Positions 12,195 through 21,900 of a DNA stretch of 64,000 nt are shown here, piece after piece. A model generated the notes under the pieces. That model searched no databases, had not been told where the DNA came from, and saw nothing but the letters and a program-made list of their open reading frames with translations. Numbering within the stretch: the stretch's first letter is position 1; every line of letters begins with the position of its first letter. The position numbers and the translations under genes were made by a program. Source of the DNA: Calliopum simillimum (lineage: Eukaryota; Arthropoda; Insecta; Diptera; Lauxaniidae); assembly GCA_951812925.1 (NCBI GenBank), contig OX638368.1, positions 18,415,187 to 18,479,186 of the forward strand, given 5' to 3'.

Positions 12195-13120
12195 AATATT
12201 CATCTCTTTGTATTAGTCGTACGTACGACTTCGTCTGATGCTACCAGAATGCTTTGTTTTTTGTCAGTCATTCGTACGACTAATACAAAGCGATGAATAT
12301 TGGAAAAATGATTATGGCCCCTATTGCGGCTATCGATTGGCAATAGATAAACGCTCTTTTTCGATTATCGATTGTCTTTTCTATTGCGTTCAGCGTTTAG
12401 TAGAATGTTTGTCGACTGTGAATAGCAACGTAATCGTTCTATCAGTTTGTTTTGATAGATGAATTTATTTTGCTGCAATATTTTGCACAAATAGAAGAGA
12501 AAATGGTTAAAAAGTAAGAATGTATGTAATATAAATGGTTTTACAGCAAATAATTGTAATAAATAATACATTAAAAGATATTTTGCTGATTACAGAGCAA
12601 AAGTGTTCAGCAACAAAAGCAACTTGGACGGTTGATGGAATTAATGGAGCAAAATGTTGCTGTGTAGCTGCTAGTATTGATGAAGATTTGAAGATGCTTT
12701 TCATTTGGCCATCCAAAAGTGCAAACAATTTAGCAAATGCAAATTCTTCAATGTATTTTCAAAGAATTGGATGAGATCCCCACTCGGCGTCTTTCCCTGG
12801 CCAATTCCACATAGTTTTTGTCTTCCTTTGTGTGTTATCGGACAGCCAAATCTCCAAACAACTATTTTTTTTATAAATTTGTCTCAAAACATTTAAAAAA
12901 AAAATAAAATATTCACAAAATTTAAAGTCACAATGGTAATTCTTTCTTTTACGTTTGCAATACCAAAACAGCGTTCATCGATTGAGATCGATGGCCATCG
13001 ATTTTATCGCCAATCGATAGCCGCAATAGGGGCCTATGCTTATTTTTATTGGAACATGTTTTTTCCATACGACTTAATTTTCGTACGAAGTCGTATCCAA
13101 TGTAACCTTACCCTTATTCG
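12195..13120. repeat. Composite inverted-repeat element with CGTACGAC hairpin
   Basis: A hairpin at 12195-12301 has 29-bp arms (AATATTCATCTCTTTGTATT and its near-complement). Next to it, GCCCCTATTGCGGCTATCGA at about 12317 pairs with TCGATAGCCGCAATAGGGGC at about 13015. The right end, CGTACGAAGTCGTATCCAAT GTAACCTTA, is shared with the 21165-21390 element. A decayed coding part may lie in the centre, but frames are broken. Confidence 0.55.
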
Positions 13121-13125
13121 AGCGT

Positions 13126-13285
13126 TAGCGTTTTTTACCGTCTCTGTTTCAGCATTCTCCATATAAATTGTATGGACATGAAAAAGATAAAACGCTGACG
13201 CCCAAACAACCGCCATATTTTCATATTTCATGTGCATACAATTTATATGGAGCATACCGAAACAGACGGTTAAATTACGCTGACG
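13126..13285. repeat. Short inverted repeat (ATATAAATTGTATG hairpin)
   Basis: CCGTCTCTGTTTCAGCATTC with CATATAAATTGTATG on the left pairs with CATACAATTTATATGGAGCA and CGAAACAGACGG on the right. It ends in the CTGACGCTCCAATTTAGGT sequence of the 4731-5032 family. Related sequence occurs at 5040-5100. Confidence 0.55.
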
Positions 13286-13997
13286 CTCCAATTTAGGTTG
13301 TATGTCAGTATATTAACTCGTTTAAAAGAACTTACAGGAGGTACACACTAGCGATCAAGTTCGTCAATCGAATATGGCCGCTGAATGTCAGTCAACCACA
13401 AACCATTTTGTGAAATTTGTTCCGCTGTTGCTTTGTTTCCTCGTGAAAAAGGCCTAATTTTTGCTCTCATCAACATCACATCAAATTCTATACTTTCTTA
13501 AAAAAAAAAAAAAAAAAACAATGAAGCAACTGTAGATTCGCAAATGCAAACGAGCATTTTTATGCAAGCATTGAATTTTCTCTAACAGCTTCATACTAAA
13601 ACAAAAGGTTTATCTTATAAAAATCTTAAGAATAAGTATGCAAGTTTGTTCTTTAGCACACGTAGAATGTCTTAAAAATAAGTTATTGCAATTATTGTAT
13701 CTTTATACTATAGATATAGATTTCTCAACTAGCAAGCATTATTCTGGTGCATGATTAAATGAGCATTCAGACTGAAACCGAATCAGTTAAGAAGTTATAT
13801 ACCACTGAAAAAGTGCTGCCAGTTTAAAAAGCACCATATTTGCTAATTTAAAAATAGAGCAGGCAATACTGAAAACGATTAATGCGACATCTAGTGTTTT
13901 CCGTTGACGTACTTTTGACAGAAGATACTGCACGATTTTCTGTCAGCCAAAAAACTCCATTCCGCGAAGACTAAAAATTTTCTTTAATTCTAACGCG

Positions 13998-15302
13998 ATG
14001 GCAGCAGTTAATAAGTTGGCAATTTTGGTATGTTCATTTTTATAAAATTTTGTAACTAAAGATAAAAAAATTTAAAACATAAAAGGATAGATAATATGGT
14101 GAATGATTGTGTAGGATAAAATGAAAAACTTTTGCCACCAAAAAATTATTCAACATTTTGGTTATGTAATGAATCGGGCAACTTAAATTCGCGAAAAATG
14201 TATTTAACTAAAGCTGACACTTGTATTCTAATGCTATATTTTTAGAGCCGTGCCATGTGTACTGCCACCCAAACGGTGAAGCCACCAATACAGGTTTTTG
14301 GCCTTGAGGGTCGTTATGCTACTGCCCTCTATTCTGCTGCCTCTAAAATGAATCAGCTGGACCAAGTAGAAAAGGATTTGATCGCATTGCAGGAAACCAT
14401 TAGAGGTGATAAGAAATTACGAGAATATGTTATCAGTCCCATCATTAACAGGGTTGTCATGGGTACCGCACTTAGGGAGACTGCGGAAAAATTAAAAATG
14501 GCACCTGCAACAGCAAATGTGCTAGCTCTTTTGGCTGATAATGGACGCTTGAAGAAGTTGGACACTATTGTCAATGCTTTTAAAACTATTATGGCTGCAC
14601 ATCGTGGTGAAGTCGTTTGTGAGATCGTCACTGCGAAACCATTAGACGCTGGCCAAAGCAAACAATTGGAAGGTGCACTCAAGGTATGTGTGATGAAAGT
14701 TACAGAAGTTCTTAATAATGCTCGTCAAGTGTTGTGTTATTATTCGCTTAAATACATATTGACAAGATTTGATTCGAAAGGCTAAACTATTTTAATTCCT
14801 TGCTTATCCAAAATATTTTATGGCAAGTAGCTTATTTGGGATATTTAATTTTTAGATTCCTTCAAGTAATGATTATTTGTGCTTATGTCACAATGATTTC
14901 CAAATTGTGAAATCCAGATCTACTAAAAAATTAAAAAGATTAAATTGTTCTTAATATTAAATGATTTTTCACAAATTAAAATGATTTTAATTTTGCTTTT
15001 TAAGACTGCTATTTTCGTATTAATGGAAATTGTTCTTGTCTTGCACCTTTCTAAATCAAATTTCGTCAATAAACCGCCGGCACACTAGGCTTATTTTTTT
15101 AAAAACTTTAAATCTTAGATTTTTAATTTTTTTTTCTTTCCAACAGTCCTTCCTTAAAGGCAACCAGACCTTGAAAATCACTTCACGTGTTGACCCCAGC
15201 ATCATCGGTGGCTTAGTTGTTTCTATTGGTGACAAATATGTTGACATGAGTATTGCCAGCAAAGTGAAACTGTATACTGATGTTATTACTTCAGCTGCTT
15301 AA
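13998..15302 (+). CDS. ATPsynO: ATP synthase subunit O (OSCP), mitochondrial
   Basis: OSCP joins the F1 head of mitochondrial ATP synthase to the peripheral stalk. Exons: 13998-14027 (MAAVNKLAIL), 14246-14683, 15147-15302, all phase 0, giving 207 residues. The first two exons give a short mitochondrial presequence. The mature part begins with VKPPIQVFGLEGRYATALY, and the conserved LLADNGRLKKLD and AHRGEVVCEIVTAKPL blocks follow. The last exon has the C-terminal DPSIIGGLVVSIGDKYVDMS signature. Length and order match the insect protein. The reading frame runs past the exon 2 donor (AAG|gtatgt), but the acceptor CAACAG at 15141-15146 and family resemblance settle the splice. An AATAAA lies near 15515. 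The gene is about 2.3 kb downstream of Set on the same strand. Confidence 0.95.
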
Positions 15303-16267
15303 GGTAAAGAATTAACTCTTCTTACCAACTTTAAGCCCAGAATTCAAAATGAATTAATAACCGAAGATAAAAAGATTGAATGAAACACAAAAATGCTTAC
15401 ATTTCGATTATTAATTAATTACTATGCATTCACATTAGTAAAACAAAATACAATACTTTTAATTTAATACATAATTATTCTTGGATGTTATTCATAAGAA
15501 GATCTAATGAAAATAATAAAGATGATGCTGTTTGTGGTTAAGAAAATCTTAAGTGGCTAAAATTTACTGTAAATTTTACGTGCATTACATTTAAACTACA
15601 CACTGAAAATATTTGTCCACTAAATAATATAATATTAGTTTTAGAACTGAAGACCCGAAAAGAATTTTAAAGGTTTCGTTAAATTGAACTTATGAATCAC
15701 AAAATAATTACCAAAATGACTAGGAAACAGAAATCATCAAAAGAAATATGCGGTCAAGCATTGGGAGTCGTACCCTCAACATAGCAGGAAACGCTAGTAA
15801 ATAATGCCTAATGAAATTACGTCCAAAATAAAAACGAGATAACACCCAAACTATATGAAATAACGCCCAAAAACAAAAATGAAATACATAACGCCCTAAT
15901 TATTTTCATATAAATTTTTGCGATAATCATTTTACGGAATAACGCCCAAAATTTGGGATTTATTTCGTTTTTTTGTTGTTATTTCATTTCAAACAAACGA
16001 AATAACACCCAAAACCAAAAAGCGAAATAATGCCCAAATTATTTTCATATAAATTACCCTTATCTTCTAATTCGATTTCGATTCGAACTGAATCGAGTTG
16101 AGATCCCTGCTGGGAGTATATGGGAAATGTTCCCTCTCGCAAAGGGATTTAATTGTAATTCAATATGCTAGGTATACTAAAAGGTTTTATGTAAAGGAAA
16201 TTAAAACGCTTGAGTACAAACAAAGAAGATAAATTTATTATACACTTTTTATAATGCTAACATAACA
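15303..16267. other. Spacer between ATPsynO and the THAP gene (convergent 3' ends)
   Basis: It contains the ATPsynO 3' end, a cluster of GAAATAACGCCC motifs (15820-16060, listed separately) and, on the minus strand, an AATAAA for the THAP gene near 16233-16240. No gene seen. Confidence 0.65.
15820..16060. repeat. Cluster of GAAATAACGCCC motifs
   Basis: The word AAATAACGCCCAAA (or ACACCC) is repeated about six times, with intervening TTTTCATATAAATT segments. The same motif cluster, partly inverted, occurs at 47515-47800, 54575-54870 and 61196-61290. Confidence 0.6.
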
Positions 16268-17545
16268 CTAATTATTGATTGTCTGAGATCGTTCTAATTC
16301 TACACATCCAACTTGAATGTCAACGGTATCGTTTATCGATCCTAAATTATTACCGATGACACCAACTCCATTGCATCCATTAACTTCAGCTCGGAACACG
16401 TCAACATGCTGAAAGAACTGACGTTGAGCCTGACGATAACGATTTAAAACAGTTTCCAAATGCCGTATCTTGGCTGATTGTTCCTTTATTATATTTAATA
16501 ATTGTAAATGCGACAAATTTTCGCAGCCATTAGAATGCTGACTTAAACTGAAATCACCACCAGATAAATCATGATCAGCACATTCCATGAATCTATTTGA
16601 TGCGGATGATGGTAAACTGGCAGTAGCTTGTATTGCCTCTGCATAAATCATTGGTTTGTCATCTCCATCATCTGCGTCTTCTCCACTATCGGTTGAACTT
16701 AGGGCAACCAAACCACCGACGCAACTATTACCTCCACCCGCCGACCAATCAGAGTCAAGAATTTCTTCTGACATTAGGATTTCCACGTCTGAGTCTGTAC
16801 CAGAAATAGCATGACTTGTTGCGCTCCCTTGGCAAGCTGATTGCTCTATCAAAAGTACCTCGGTAGATTCATCGAAAGCGCATGTGGGATGGCTTTTTTG
16901 CCTACATTCATATTTGTAGCCATCTTCAGCATGCAAAACTGTAAAGTCAGGTGCATCGAGGGATTGCATTAAGCTGCCACCGTTTCCCTCTCCAATAAAC
17001 GAATCACCATAGTGTGAATCATTTGTCTCTAAGATGCAAATGTCATCGTTACTGCAGGCCGTATTGCTATTGCTTGCTGCACTCTGAACACTATGATGCA
17101 TATGAATGTGGCCGGCAGCCATTTGTGGATGAAGCAATGCAATTGTTGCTCTTGTTGGCGCTCTTGTTGGCGCTACGACCTCTATGCTCTCCGAAGCAGA
17201 TGGCGAGACGGATGTTGACGAATGAACTTCATCAACTTGTACCATTAAATTACCTTTCACAATGTCATTGGATTCTATAGCGACTGTTTCTGACACAGTT
17301 TCTTTAAGTTTTGGAATAGCGGAATAACGTAATTTTTTACATTCGTTACCATCGTCTTCATAATCTTCGTTACTGAAATGTTCAATACAAACACAAAACA
17401 ATGCCTGCAACAACTCGATTGGAAACTCTTGCAACTGTAAACTTTCCTTCCATTCTTGAGCACGACTTACATCCTCTGGGAATCTATGTCCCAGAATCAA
17501 ATCATCGGTATTGTCGCATCTAAAAACCGCACAACGGCGCATCAT
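16268..17545 (-). CDS. THAP-domain (C2CH zinc finger) DNA-binding protein
   Basis: A single-exon 425-residue protein. The N-terminus is a THAP zinc finger, a domain derived from P-element-type transposases that binds DNA in a sequence-specific way. The metal ligands are C5 and C10, then C53 and H56 (spacing C-X4-C-X42-C-X2-H). The conserved F22-P23, W32, F57 and the AVPTIF-like box (AIPKL, residues 76-80) are present. The middle is acidic and rich in Ser, Asp and Glu. Residues of about 345-390 (NIIKEQSAKIRHLETVLNRY region) look like a coiled coil, as in many THAP proteins. Start is the first of two adjacent ATGs. I do not recognise a named orthologue; it is probably a nuclear transcription regulator. 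A minus-strand AATAAA follows the TAG stop. Divergent from spn-E, 1.4 kb away. Confidence 0.8.
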   Translation of the reverse strand: MMRRCAVFRCDNTDDLILGHRFPEDVSRAQEWKESLQLQEFPIELLQALFCVCIEHFSNEDYEDDGNECKKLRYSAIPKLKETVSETVAIESNDIVKGNLMVQVDEVHSSTSVSPSASESIEVVAPTRAPTRATIALLHPQMAAGHIHMHHSVQSAASNSNTACSNDDICILETNDSHYGDSFIGEGNGGSLMQSLDAPDFTVLHAEDGYKYECRQKSHPTCAFDESTEVLLIEQSACQGSATSHAISGTDSDVEILMSEEILDSDWSAGGGNSCVGGLVALSSTDSGEDADDGDDKPMIYAEAIQATASLPSSASNRFMECADHDLSGGDFSLSQHSNGCENLSHLQLLNIIKEQSAKIRHLETVLNRYRQAQRQFFQHVDVFRAEVNGCNGVGVIGNNLGSINDTVDIQVGCVELERSQTINN

Positions 17546-18978
17546 GATGTAATTTGTTTCTTTTCTACTCTCTTGATTCCACTAAACTTTGTAAAGTTCA
17601 AAAATCGCACTTTGTATTATTTGTAATTGTTTGTTTTTTTTTCTCTATTTTTGTTTGATTTACATGATTGCATATGGCGAAAGACGTGAAAAGTGCAATA
17701 TCAGATGTTTGCTTTCAGAAAATACGTTCGGAAGGTGCACATGCACAACAGTGAAATAGCTGTTTTAAAGTTTCTTACTGAATGCAACTTACCTTACAGG
17801 GCCGTCTACACGCACAGTTTTACCTCAAGACACAAACCAGTTTGCACCGGTAAGTCTGCACGTATGGACGGCAAAAGTCAAGTTTGCACAGTCGAAAAGT
17901 GCGGCCTGTGCTTTCTTTGAATTTCCAAAGATTTTTTTGCACAAACTAAGCTTGCGCAGGAACGTTGGAACGTGTGGACGGCGTAAAGGCCATGCCCTCA
18001 ATTTGTCGCTTAAATTTCTGTCATGAACATTTTTAATTAATTCATTATGGAAAATATGCAAAAGAAAAAACAATGCAGATGAAAATAAAATTTTTGCTAG
18101 ACATCGAAATGAAAATGATTAATACTGAAAACTGCACATACTTGCCTGTGTCGTATGGACGCGATAAAAAAAGTATGCGCAAACCCTCTAGTTTGCACGA
18201 ATTAGGTTTGCGCAGGCAGTCCCGTGCACAAGGGGGAGTTTTGGGGGTTCAAGCCCCCAGGCAGGTCTTTTACCCATATATAATATAATGGTACAAATTT
18301 AGTGTTTTATACAGTGTTCCCTCATTTTCATATATGAAAACCCTCCAAGAGCGAATGAGCACCGTGCGCAGGTAAGAAATTTTATTTTCGTTTGAATGGT
18401 TTTTTCTTTTGTATGTTTTCCAAAACAGATCAATGAAAAAACGAATAATTTTAGTGACAGAACTATCACATGCAATATAAATACATTTAAAGACTGCGAC
18501 TTAAGCGACAGATTGAAGGCATGGCCTATACGTCGTCCACATGTTCCAACTTGCCTGCGCAAGATTAGTTTGCACAAAAAAATCTTTGGAAATTCAAAGA
18601 AAGACTGTGCAAACATGACTTGTCGTCTTCACGTAGAGACTTACCTGCACAAACCGGTATTCGCTGGTAAGTCTTGAGGTAAAACTACGTGTGGACGGCC
18701 CTTAAGTCTCCGTTGGAATCGCACTTTCAGAAGTTATCAATGCTACATAACTCTTACGAAATCTTCGTTTTCTGAACGCAAACCCCTCCATTTAACATCT
18801 CTGACGTTTTCAAAGTGTTAAGAAACAACGGCATAAAGGCAGACAAGCAAATAAAGAAGTATAATAATTTACAAAATCTTTGGATTTTTAAAAAAGTTTT
18901 GTAAATGCACATGTAAATGTGCTGGCAATTAATTTAAAAGCATAATATTTTCGTTATCGAAAACATCTTGAAGAAAAA
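17546..18978. other. Intergenic region between the THAP gene and spn-E
   Basis: The shared upstream region of two divergent genes. Most of it is the foldback element 17798-18702. The remaining flanks (17546-17797 and 18703-18978) must contain both promoters; no clear core motif was identified. Confidence 0.6.
17798..18702. repeat. Foldback element with AGGGCCGTC ends and long arms
   Basis: The ends AGGGCCGTCTACACGCACAG and ACGTGTGGACGGCCCT pair. The pairing continues for about 210 bp on each side (17798-18008 with 18480-18702), for example TTTACCTCAAGAC/GTCTTGAGGTAAA, TTTGAATTTCCAAAGATTTT and its complement, and GGCCATGCCCTCAATTTGTC with GACAGATTGAAGGCATGGCC. The loop (about 470 bp) has no protein. 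It lies in the promoter region of spn-E. Confidence 0.75.
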
Positions 18979-21900
18979 ATGGATGAAATAAACGATTTCT
19001 TTGATTTCTCAAAGGATTTTCAACGCGTTGTTGTACCCCGTGGTTGTATTTCGGGCAGTGTAGCAACAACTGCATCGAAGCTTCAAGACAGCAAACCCAT
19101 AAAACGAGAGCGCGAAGGAAATGAATACGCCAATAAATTTAAGGCCGATGAACATAAAAGGATGATGGAGGTAATTCATTAAAATACATATCAATATAAA
19201 TCAAATCTAAATACGCTATTTTGAAAATATATTGTTTCAGATGGATGAGCCTATGGGCGATGATGATGATTGCGCACACTCTTCACGCTATGGTGCTACC
19301 TCTTCCGTTATGGATGAGTTGGAAGGCCTAAGTGACGGCGATAGCAACGATGACGATGTTAAACCTAAGGTAAACCGTATTGACGACGGAGTTTACGAAA
19401 AGTATGGCTTTAATTTGCAACGTGATGAAACGCTACCTATACATGATTCCAAGGATCAGATTGTTAATTTGATCCGAAAGAGTCCCGTTGTTGTACTAGA
19501 AGGTGACACTGGCTGCGGCAAGACAACTCAGGTAATTAAATTCATATTTAAAGAAAATTTGTTTATACTTAGAAAATTGTTTAAACACATAACCTATAGT
19601 AGACAGGGTTTTTTTTTAGCTATTCAGTTTCGAATTTGTTCCAAAAATGTCTGAATTCAGAAAAAATCGGAATATTTGGTTTGTGGGGATGTTGAGATCG
19701 AGTCTGAAAAATATTTACGTATTTCCATTTTGTTTACTCTTTTCGGTCACCATCAGTTTCTTTTAAGTGGCGAAATTTTTTCCAATTAGAATCTGTTAAC
19801 GGTTAGTAATAAAAATAATGAAAAACTTGGGATGATCAATTAAATACCGTGAAAAACATTCACTTGAGGTTGTACAATAGAGTAGTCCCTCACACACTCA
19901 ACTTGATTTAAGGTTTATAATTGAAAACGACCTTTAAAACTGCACATAAGTATTATTAGTATTCAGTACAAACTTTGGTCACGGTGTTCAAATAAGATAT
20001 TTTAATGGGACGACGTAGGGTGCAATTTTTTTTTTTGCTAAAATCAATAGTCCTAAATCTCTCGAGTAAAATGATGTGCTTTTTAAAATCGAAACCTTGG
20101 CACTTCTTTTTTTATTGGTCAAAATGAGTTAATACATAGTTTTCATAGATTTTCTAATGAAAGTTGAAAAATAAGTAAATCAAACAAAAACTAATATAGC
20201 CTTTTTCGATGTATTTGCAATATCCGAATCTGGTCTCAAAATTGTATCTCGTATGGTTTTTGAGATATACTAACTTAAAAGTACCAAAAATAAGGTTTTT
20301 CGCTATATATAATATATATAACGCGATATAACAAGACTAGGTTTGTTTTAGATATGAAACGGGCCATAGTGGTAGAAAGCTAGTTTTTCTCTTCAAAACT
20401 CAATTTTATTTTATCTCATTTTTCCTCAGAAATATCGTAAAGAGAAATTTTGAAAAAACGCGATCTTTTTTTACTTTTTAGGATATAAAAAAATAAAAAA
20501 CCCATAATAAACATAAACCAATTTGTTTTAGATTATTTTGGGTTTTTTATTGCGGAATCTCTCTTGGCCGCATGTTTCAATCTCACGAATTCCAGTGATG
20601 AGATTTCATTAGTAAAGACCTTGTTACAAAGGAGGAGAACTTGTGAAATTTTTTATTTCTTGGGCAACAAATTAAAAAGGCGCGACTTCGATTTCCGTAG
20701 CCCCTCGACATGACAACTTTTCAATGTCTCGTTTCGTTTTCGAGATATCAAGGCTTAAAGATTACGAGAATATTGAAAAAATTTCAAGAAAATTTAGATC
20801 TGACTGTTGTCACATAAATCGACCCAAAATAAATATAAAAAATTAAATAAAATTTTTCGTTATTTCGGTTTTTCGAGATAAAGTTTTTAGGGAGCAAGTT
20901 AATTGTTAATTGTTTGCTTGTTTTTAAGGAGTTAAAGGGCTTGTTGTTAGTGTTGTTGCTGAGGAATTGTTGCTGTTTGTGTCCTTGTTTTAAAATTTCT
21001 TCAGTATTCTTGTATTCTTTAAGTCTCGATATCTCGAAAACAAAGCGAGATATCAAAAAATTTTATTATTTAATTATTTCGTCTTATTTTGGGTCGTTTT
21101 GTGTGAAAATATCTTCAAATCTAAACTTCTCTTTAAATTTTTTCAGTTTTATTATATTCTGTAAAGCCAAGATTACATTGGGTTCGACTTTGTACGAAAA
21201 TTAAGTCTTACGAACAAAACATGTTGCAATAAAAATAAGTATAATTAATTTTTCAATATTTGCATTGGTCGTACGACTTCATCTGATGAAAACAAAGCAT
21301 ATTGAAAAATTAATTAATTATACTTAGGTGTTTTGGTTGAACAACTTAATTTTCGTAAGATTTCGTATCCAATGTAACCTTATAGCCTATTTCCAGCGGA
21401 GATTTAAAATGAGGTTAAGCCGCAACTCACCTCATTCATCGTGCATTAAACGTCAATTAAATCTGAAAATAGCCGTAAGTCCCATTTTTAATCTTCGGTG
21501 GAAACCCGGAAACGAAGCGAGATATCGAAAAATTTTATTTAATATTTTGGACTAATTTTGGGTCGATTTATAAAAAACAATCGTCAAATCGAAGGGAAAC
21601 CCACTAAAATTTTTATTGTATGTATGTATTCTCCTTTAAATCCTAGGAGGTGCATAGGGCCAATATGAAACATCTCCATTCGTCGCGATCCCTTGCGATG
21701 ACTTTGATCTCTTGCCACGACTTTCCCGATTCTTGGATTTCCTTTTCCAGCGACCTTTTCCAGTTGGTTTTGGGTCCACCACGTCCTCTACTGCCTTGTG
21801 GATTCAACTCAAGAGCCTGGCGACAAACTTCGCTGTGTTTGACCAATCCATCTCCATTTGCGCAGCTTGACCTCGTTTGCTATAGCCCTCTGATTGTATT

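Larger units (their letters stand above)
11736..13997. other. Spacer between Set and ATPsynO, filled with inverted repeats
   Basis: The stretch holds the Set polyadenylation region, the element at 12195-13120, the hairpin at 13126-13285, and a fragment near 13340-13420 that repeats sequence seen at 3160-3240 (AAGTTCGTCA ... CAGTCAACCACAAA). Short open frames around 12240-12900 lie inside the inverted-repeat element and match no protein I know. The final 100 bp before 13998 should hold the ATPsynO 5' UTR. Confidence 0.6.

Noticed and set aside
12238..12896. Overlapping short open frames, possible small gene
   Set aside because: They lie within an inverted-repeat element, are broken into several frames and have no recognisable domain. 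A decayed transposase is possible but not supported.
18230..18270. GGGGGTTCAAGCCCCCAGG as a tRNA T-arm
   Set aside because: No acceptor, D or anticodon arms at the right spacing; it lies in the loop of a foldback element.
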